64,000 bases of DNA. Source: Paramecium tetraurelia (taxonomy: Eukaryota; Ciliophora; Oligohymenophorea; Peniculida; Parameciidae). This document shows positions 58,123 through 64,000 of this stretch, one piece after another (position 1 is the first letter of the stretch; each line of letters opens with the position of its first letter). The DNA is taken from NCBI RefSeq assembly GCF_000165425.1, contig NW_001799024.1:1-64000 (forward strand). Direction: 5' to 3'. Position numbers and translations under genes: made by a program. Under the pieces are notes generated by a model. The model did no database searches, was not told the origin of the DNA, and worked only from the letters and a program-made list of their open reading frames with translations.

Positions 58123-59707
58123 TCAGTTCACCAAAAATGCAGAAGATTTGTCGAATTGCTTAAACCACTCGTACTCTTATTCATCTTGAAAGAATTACTA
58201 TAGAGGTTTATAGATATCCGTTGGTTCTTTATTCAATCTTCGTTATCTCGTATTGGAAGTGCGTTGTTGTGTATTTATTGCATTGGTCTATGATATTTAT
58301 ACAATAGATCATTACCTTAATAACAAAATTGATGAGGAATGGATTGAATTTACTTTTGAACGATTTTTTTGAATAATTTCGTTTTAAGATACTATTTCGA
58401 CATTCCACTATGTCATCTACTAATTCAATGCATTATTAATCATGCCATTTTTAAGCATGTAAATTAAACTGATTTTCAAACTAATCAGTCTTAAAAATAG
58501 GCAAATGATTTTTGAGCATGTATTGTAAATGAGTTTGATCTAATTTCATTTGCATAATCAATGTGCATATGCTTTAGTCTTCGTGATGAAATTGTAGCCA
58601 ATTCAGAATACTCCTTACATTTCCTTTCATTTACAAAGTTATCATACTAATTTCTGACAGATCAAACTTAATATTTAACTCTTTAGTTGTAATTGTTGGT
58701 TTGATTAAGTAGAAATTATTATAAAAATCAACCAATTTGGCCCTGTCTTTCAAATTTTCATAAATGACTTTCTTTTTGAATTCACTGTTAATGGAATCCA
58801 ATTGATCCCTATAATTGTATTCCATGATGAGGATCAAATAGAAATACTTCACAATATCATCATGCTAATATTGGAGTAACTCAAAACCATCAAACATTTC
58901 ATGATTCTGGCATGAATCTATAATTAGAAGGTTAGGAATACCTGTAATCCAAATGAAGGGCACTCTTTGGATTTATAAGAACCTGGAATTGAGAAATTTG
59001 GGCAATGGTCCTCTGTGTATAATGATTTTCTTCTTAATTCCGAATTCAGTGTTTTATTGTTCTGGTTTGAATTTGATGTGTTGACTGGCAAACATCTCTT
59101 CGAATTCCTTCTTTTCTGTGTATTCATAGGTGAGTATGACTTCAATATTGTATGTTCTAGCAATTGCAACAATGGTGCTCATTTTACCACTAGAGCCATA
59201 GATGTTGAGCATTTGATAATTCCAATTTTGATTGCCGACTGAATTGGATTGGGAATCCCATGAATCAGAGTCCTCTACTTGGTCTTGTCTCAGTATTGAG
59301 AAGGAACTCTTGAGCCAATGTTTTAATATTTATGTGTTGTGTTGACTGAGTAACTAATTTAGATAGTCATTTACATCATCCACATGATCTGGAGTGTAGA
59401 TGTCACTCCAATAATCTGAGACTCGAGTGACATTCAAATACAAAATGGAATTTAACATTCCTCCTATGGAGTCCAATTTCGATACCTCACTTATTTACTT
59501 TACCAAATCTCCATAATTAAACTCCTTCATTATTTCCTCTCTGTATTGTGACAATACTCTTCGTAATTGTGATCCAACTTATCCCAATTGTGGACACTTC
59601 TTAAATTGTTTTTGCATCTCTTTTATTTCCTTCTTTTGTTTCTTAGTCCTGTTACCGAAGAATTCCTTTATGCAATGACTATTATGAGTATTTCTCCTGG
59701 GTGGCAT
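58123..59707 (-). CDS. RFC1/ATAD5-like clamp-loader protein, Walker A degenerate
   Basis: 510-518 residues, with a 28-nt intron (58289-58316) and probably a 24-nt in-frame intron (about 58919-58942). The layout follows large clamp-loader subunits: a WSDIYTPDHVDDVNDYLNQL segment corresponding to WxEKYxPxxxxxLxxN, LKHWLK, a P-loop-like strand LNIYGSSGKMSTIVAIA, a sensor-like strand after YFYLILIM, and MKGNVRSILNWLQF matching the GDIRxxLNxLQF segment. The P-loop lacks the GxGKT core, so ATP binding is doubtful. Elg1/ATAD5 unloads PCNA and RFC1 loads it; which branch this belongs to is unclear. Confidence 0.6.
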
Positions 59708-59759
59708 TTTTTTCCTGGTTGCCCGCTAATTTGCAATTTTAATATATAATTAACGTAAC
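59708..59759. promoter_or_regulatory. 52-bp divergent intergenic region
   Basis: Only 52 bp separate the start codons of the clamp-loader-like gene (minus, 59707) and the next gene (plus, 59760). Both promoters and both 5' leaders must overlap the neighbouring gene or be extremely short. Confidence 0.6.
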
Positions 59760-61161
59760 ATGGAAGTAATTGAATCACTAAATAAACAAGCTCTTGCATA
59801 GACAGATTCTCACTAGGCTCTTGAAGATCCTGGAACGAGCTCTCAGTCTTCTACAATACTATGCTGATTGTGGCAAAATCATAGATCGCAATCTCATAGT
59901 CACTATAATCTACAACCTTGCTGGTGTCAATTAAGCGTACATATACATCAATCTATTTTCAGATTATGCAATCTGGACAAAGCTGCTCAGTACTTGGAAG
60001 GAACCGTTTTCAATTTGCAGGAGATGATTCAGCAAGAAAACAATTAAGTCTTTCTCATCAAACGAATGCATCTCCTAGCTGTTGTCCAATTATAATATTG
60101 TGGGATATTATCATAATTGAATTAACATTAAGTGGCATCTAATATTGCTCACTCTACCATCCTATTACTCAATAGACTTTTTGATATCAGTTACTAATAT
60201 TAAAGCAGTTAATAGACAACCAATAAAAATGTACAAAAATATTAAAAGGGACAATACATCTTCGAAGAGTACGACTTTAAGAATCTCCTACTAAAGAGAT
60301 CTGATGAATTACTCAAGTTCATTAAACAATTCATCACTAGTTAATTAATAGAATAGGAAGAACAACCAAAATTACAAGATATTGCAAACCATATCCTCAC
60401 TTGGAAATTGAACTCCTTAAACAACGATAAACTGCCCAAACAATCCTTCTCTAAACTCTACCAAAGATCAATGATAGGTTTGCTAAATGAAAACGAGTGG
60501 CTCGTATCCTTCAATGTTAGCAACATCATGTTCATACGCTTGCTCTCTTATGAGGAGGTCTGTCTCAAAGGAGAAATCCTATATGAATTTAGTTAAAAAG
60601 TCTTAATTGAGAAACTCATCCTCTTATCTATGGCTTACTTTTCTCTTGCTTCTGAAACTAGGAACTTAAAGAATGAACAAAAGTCTCAACTCTACCATCT
60701 AAAGTCCATCTATATTGTTAGCAATGTCTTGCACGATAACTCTCCCTATTTGGATCACCTCATCCAATCATTCTGCACTCACTATCAACAACGATTGGAG
60801 ACTATTGTAAATTATCCAATTGTATATTTTAGGTTGAAGAGCAGTCGTTTGTTGATCAGAGCACTAAGGTGAGTCTTAGGAGGAAGGAAAGCACATTGGC
60901 TAACAAGGAGAATTGCAATGATCATCTCAAACAATTGATTGAAAGTCTCTCTAAGGATAAAAAGCAGAAGTAGGAATCAATTCAGAAGACTTTGAATCAA
61001 TTACAAAATTTAAAAGACAGTAAGATTTCATTAATCTTTTAGAGTTGAGTAAATCACGTTCTGAAACGATTTTGAAAAGATTCAAAACTGAGCCAAGTCT
61101 ACATTTTGATAAAAGTGAGAAAAATTGTAAATAAATACTATAATAATTAATGAAATAATGA
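59760..61161 (+). CDS. uncharacterised helical protein
   Basis: 433 residues after introns at 59766-59790 (right after codon 2), 59937-59962, 60807-60832 and 61020-61042; the four together give a length divisible by three. The product is alpha-helical, with TPR-like pieces (LERALSLLQYYADCGKIID, YNLAGVNQALCNLDKAAQYLE) near the N-terminus, a helical middle, and a coiled coil at the C-terminus (LKQLIESLSKDKKQKQESIQ). No enzyme motif, signal or membrane segment. The TPR-like start suggests a scaffold protein. Confidence 0.7.
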
Positions 61162-61321
61162 TTTTTATGTCATTACTCAATCAAATGATTATTGTATTTT
61201 TTGTTTTTGAATTGTTCTTTGTTTCAGTTAGTTTAGTGTAAAATTTAAATTTGGAAACAGCTACTCCAATTCATTCAATAGTTACAATTATAAATTGAAG
61301 TCTCCTTGTTTTGGGAACCCC

Positions 61322-63800
61322 TCATTAAGCACACTAAATTAGCAACATTACATTTTACATCAAGATTTTATGCTGATCCAACCCAGCACACAACAATTTG
61401 ATATTTGAATAGTAGATCTATAAATATTGTTCATAAATTAAGGAGTATTGATTATTGATTCCCTTCAATACATGCTCCATCTGGTTGTATTCAGCTGTGT
61501 TCTCGATCAAGGAAAGGAAATATAATTGGATCTCCTCCCAAGTGTATGCAGCAGCATTTTATCGAATCACAAAATTTGGGTTGTAAGGTTTGAGGGTACT
61601 CCAAAATTATTCGTAGGATTAGAGATGCTCCTAATTTAAATAGTGTCTTTTCAAGAACAAACAATCAAGGAACTTCCCTAATAATGCCAAACTTCTATGC
61701 TGAGCTCCAGATATCATCAAGATTTCATAGATCTTGTGGATATGCTCTTTGTCAAAGGCGAAATTTCCAATCTAACCTAATATAAGTTGCTTCAATTCAT
61801 TATTCGATGTTCTAAGTAGGTCGAGTTTCTCAAAGATGATGGGACCAAACATAAGTTATTGTTCCACACTTAAATAGGCAAAGAGTATGTCAAGCTTTTC
61901 AATCATAAAGTTCAAAACCTAAGAGTTTATGGGAATGACATAATACTTCAGCATCAATATCTGGAATCATAGACGGCAACAAAAATTCTATAAAGTATTG
62001 AACCTTAAATGTTCCCAGAATGTAGGTCATTTAGAAGATGTTATTGAGTATTGAAACTTTGACTAGATTTGATAAATTTAATTTGTTGAAGTTAGTAAGC
62101 ACAAAACTCAAGGATTTGTCATCCAAGGTTGAAATGCAATAAGCATCATCAGTGTAGTTGAGAATGGCAGCAGAATAGTCTTTTGATTCGCACAAATAAT
62201 GTGTATCTTTCGTCATCATTATTGATCTTTCTTCCATTTGGTTGTCATCCTTGATCAATAGGACATTCATCAGATGTTGTCGAATAGCATTTCCACTGAC
62301 CGAACATTGCTTAACAAATTTTTATTAGTCTTAGGAGATAACTTCCACGACATTAATTCCATTCTACTAAATGAATTCTTGTTTCCATCGTTGAATGTCC
62401 ACAGCCTTGGAATGATAATGAATTAGTTCGAACAGATCATTGGTGGTGGCATTTGTCCATTTAAATTTCTCCAAGTATTGTTTGACAATTTCAATGAACT
62501 TATCGAAACCAATCAATGTTACCAAAGATGAAAGCACAGCTGAACCCTTGTTATAAGTAATGGAATCAAAGGCTTACAACCCCTGGTTTGCATCTTCGAT
62601 CTTCATTTCAATTGGATGTGAATTAGTATTGATATCTAAGTTGACTCCATTCTATTTGTATAAGAGATAATGTATTTTTGGGTCATAAAACTTATAGGTA
62701 ATGAAGGGTTCCTTCTTAGATACTAATTGTAATGCCTGGTATGAGATATATACAGCAAAGGCTTCATTGAGCCACAGGTCGTTCCACCATTTCATTGTAA
62801 CTAAATTGCCAAACCACATGTGTGAGAGTTCGTGTAACAAGAGGAGGAACAGTTTTGTCAATAAGGTGGAGTCGAATTTGTTCTGGATCATATTTTTGGA
62901 AATCAGGACTGCTCCAGGGTGTTCCATTCCTGAGAAGTAGAAGGAACAGAATATCAGATCATATTTTTCAAATGGGAAGGGGATACCGAACAAGGATTCG
63001 TAATATTTGAAGCCTTCCTCTATGCATTGTTTGATCAGAGTGGTGGAACTTAGATAATGGGGATGTGTTACTTCAGACAGGCCATGTATTTTTCTTATTC
63101 TGAGTAGAGATTCATTTGGAGACCTGAATGCAACTCGTTGGAGATCTTCTTCCATTAGCCCATGTTGATGCTGAAGAGGTAGAGACTGATTTTGGGAGTG
63201 GTTGCGAAGTTCCATTGGTTTTGAGTTTCGGAGCATTGTTCAATCAAAATTGGATTCATGTTTGAAACAGCCAGCCATTCTTTGGGACATGTCAATTACA
63301 ATTTGATCTTAGCCTTGATGTCTGGTTAATCAAAGCAGGGAAAACACTTATGATTAGAATGTTCATACCGAATGACAATAATTAGGACAAAACAAAGAGA
63401 TGATATACGTAGCCTAATTTTAGGTGTATTTAATTAGTCCGAATTCGCTCTCTGAAAATCCGACAGTGAAAGTTATCATAATGCAGTTTTCACCTTTGAT
63501 GGTATTGATGGATAATTAATGTTTCCTCCAATTCTGAGCAATTTCCTCCAAAGTCCATTCATTATTATTCACCTTTACACTTGTGAGTTATTACCCGCAA
63601 AAGTCAATCTGAATGTGATTACTCGAACAAGTGAAGTTTATCAAAATCATTCCCATTATTATGTCATTCTAGACTACCAAGTCCAAAGAATATTGACAAT
63701 TATCCACGTCCATCCTTCTCTGTTCAGCCTGATCTCTACTAAGCAAGGCATATTTGATCTGTTTTTCATCATTCCGTATGCCATCCTACTCCAATTACAT
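61322..63800 (-). CDS. M1-family zinc aminopeptidase, apparent single-base deletion
   Basis: Introns at 63347-63368 (22 nt) and 61919-61946 (28 nt). Motifs in order: CFPCFDQPDIKAK, FPFEKYDLIF, SGMEHPGA (replacing GxMEN), HELSHMWFGN (zinc HExxH), LNEAFAVYIS (third zinc ligand), SITYNKGSAVL, and an ERAP1-C-like helical end. It removes N-terminal residues from peptides. The frame changes at the G-run near 63159-63161; one added G joins SINMG to LMEEDLQ and makes 809 residues. No signal peptide is seen, so cytosolic. The usual GAMEN is altered to SGMEH, a substitution that would affect exopeptidase specificity. Confidence 0.9.
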
Positions 63801-63919
63801 TTTAGTAATAAATTTATATTTAAATATCCTCTTCGATTATAATATTGCCCCCCAAGTCATATATATCATTACAACCATTTACTCTCATTATATTTTATAT
63901 ATTCAATATATTTTCTACA

Positions 63920-64000
63920 ATGCAAGATCAGTAGAGCATGCTTTCAGTCTACAATAACCCTTGGAATAAGTTGAATACCACCTAGTAAAAAGGATACCTC
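63920..64000 (+). CDS. 5' end of a gene cut by the window
   Basis: ATG 63920 opens a frame that continues to the window edge with TAG/TAA read as glutamine (MQDQQSMLSVYNNPWNK). It lies divergently 119 bp from the aminopeptidase start. Too short to identify. Confidence 0.5.

Noticed and set aside
58100..58850. Plus-strand frames reading like a multi-helix membrane protein with several in-frame TGA codons, suggesting TGA readthrough
   Set aside because: The minus strand carries a continuous, better-supported clamp-loader-like protein here; the plus frames are its antisense shadow.
1..64000. CRISPR arrays, insertion sequences, rRNA or tRNA genes
   Set aside because: No direct-repeat arrays, no inverted-repeat-bounded transposase gene, and no sequence with a convincing tRNA T-arm or rRNA core were found by eye; a covariance-model scan would be decisive for tRNAs.

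Overview
The window is macronuclear-type DNA of a ciliate, almost certainly a Paramecium (aurelia-like). TGA is the only stop; TAA and TAG read as glutamine inside every recognisable gene (ribosomal protein uL1, XPD, PDH E1-alpha, DRG, Sec15). Introns are tiny, nearly all 22-32 nt, start GTA and end TAG or CAG; about 75 were placed by hand by restoring conserved reading frames. The DNA is AT-rich and genes are packed tens of bases apart. Standard-code ORFs break up almost every real gene, so coordinates here come from re-reading with the ciliate code. A run of N (33673-34435) marks a scaffold gap.

Layout. 1-3.9 kb: a graveyard of decayed coding relics. 4.1-6.1 kb: aldose 1-epimerase (-) and a WD-like protein (+). 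6.6-7.6 kb: a decayed copy of the b561/b5/flavin reductase that is intact at 16.4 kb. 7.6-11.1 kb: three same-strand ubiquitin-linked genes (PB1-ZZ-UBA receptor, membrane RBR ligase, UBX protein). 11.2-18.4 kb: alpha-tubulin acetyltransferase, orphans, a cytochrome-b5 protein, the heme/flavin reductase. 18.4-25.1 kb: membrane protein, XPD helicase, ARM protein, PIG-V. 25.5-35.5 kb: small proteins, then a long minus-strand run (EF-hand protein, gamma-glutamyl hydrolase, GRIM-19-like complex I subunit, two tandem kinases, gap, uL1). 36-45.5 kb: Sec15, HTH protein, NatA auxiliary subunit, REEP-like protein, Cdc25-like phosphatase, an orphan. 45.8-54 kb: PDH E1-alpha, an eIF4A-derived pseudo-helicase, DRG GTPase, FAM161-like and ankyrin proteins. 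54.9-64 kb: RING protein, two uncharacterised genes, RFC1/ATAD5-like protein, an orphan, M1 aminopeptidase and the start of one more gene.

These are independent eukaryotic genes rather than operons, but several share themes: ubiquitin/autophagy/p97 (7.6-11.1 kb), cilia and microtubules (ATAT, FAM161-like), mitochondria (GRIM-19-like, PDH E1-alpha), secretory pathway (PIG-V, Sec15, REEP-like). Four otherwise well-conserved or coherent genes (13.7, 22.3, 48.35 and 63.16 kb) each carry one apparent single-base indel; whether these are assembly errors or real lesions is the main caveat.
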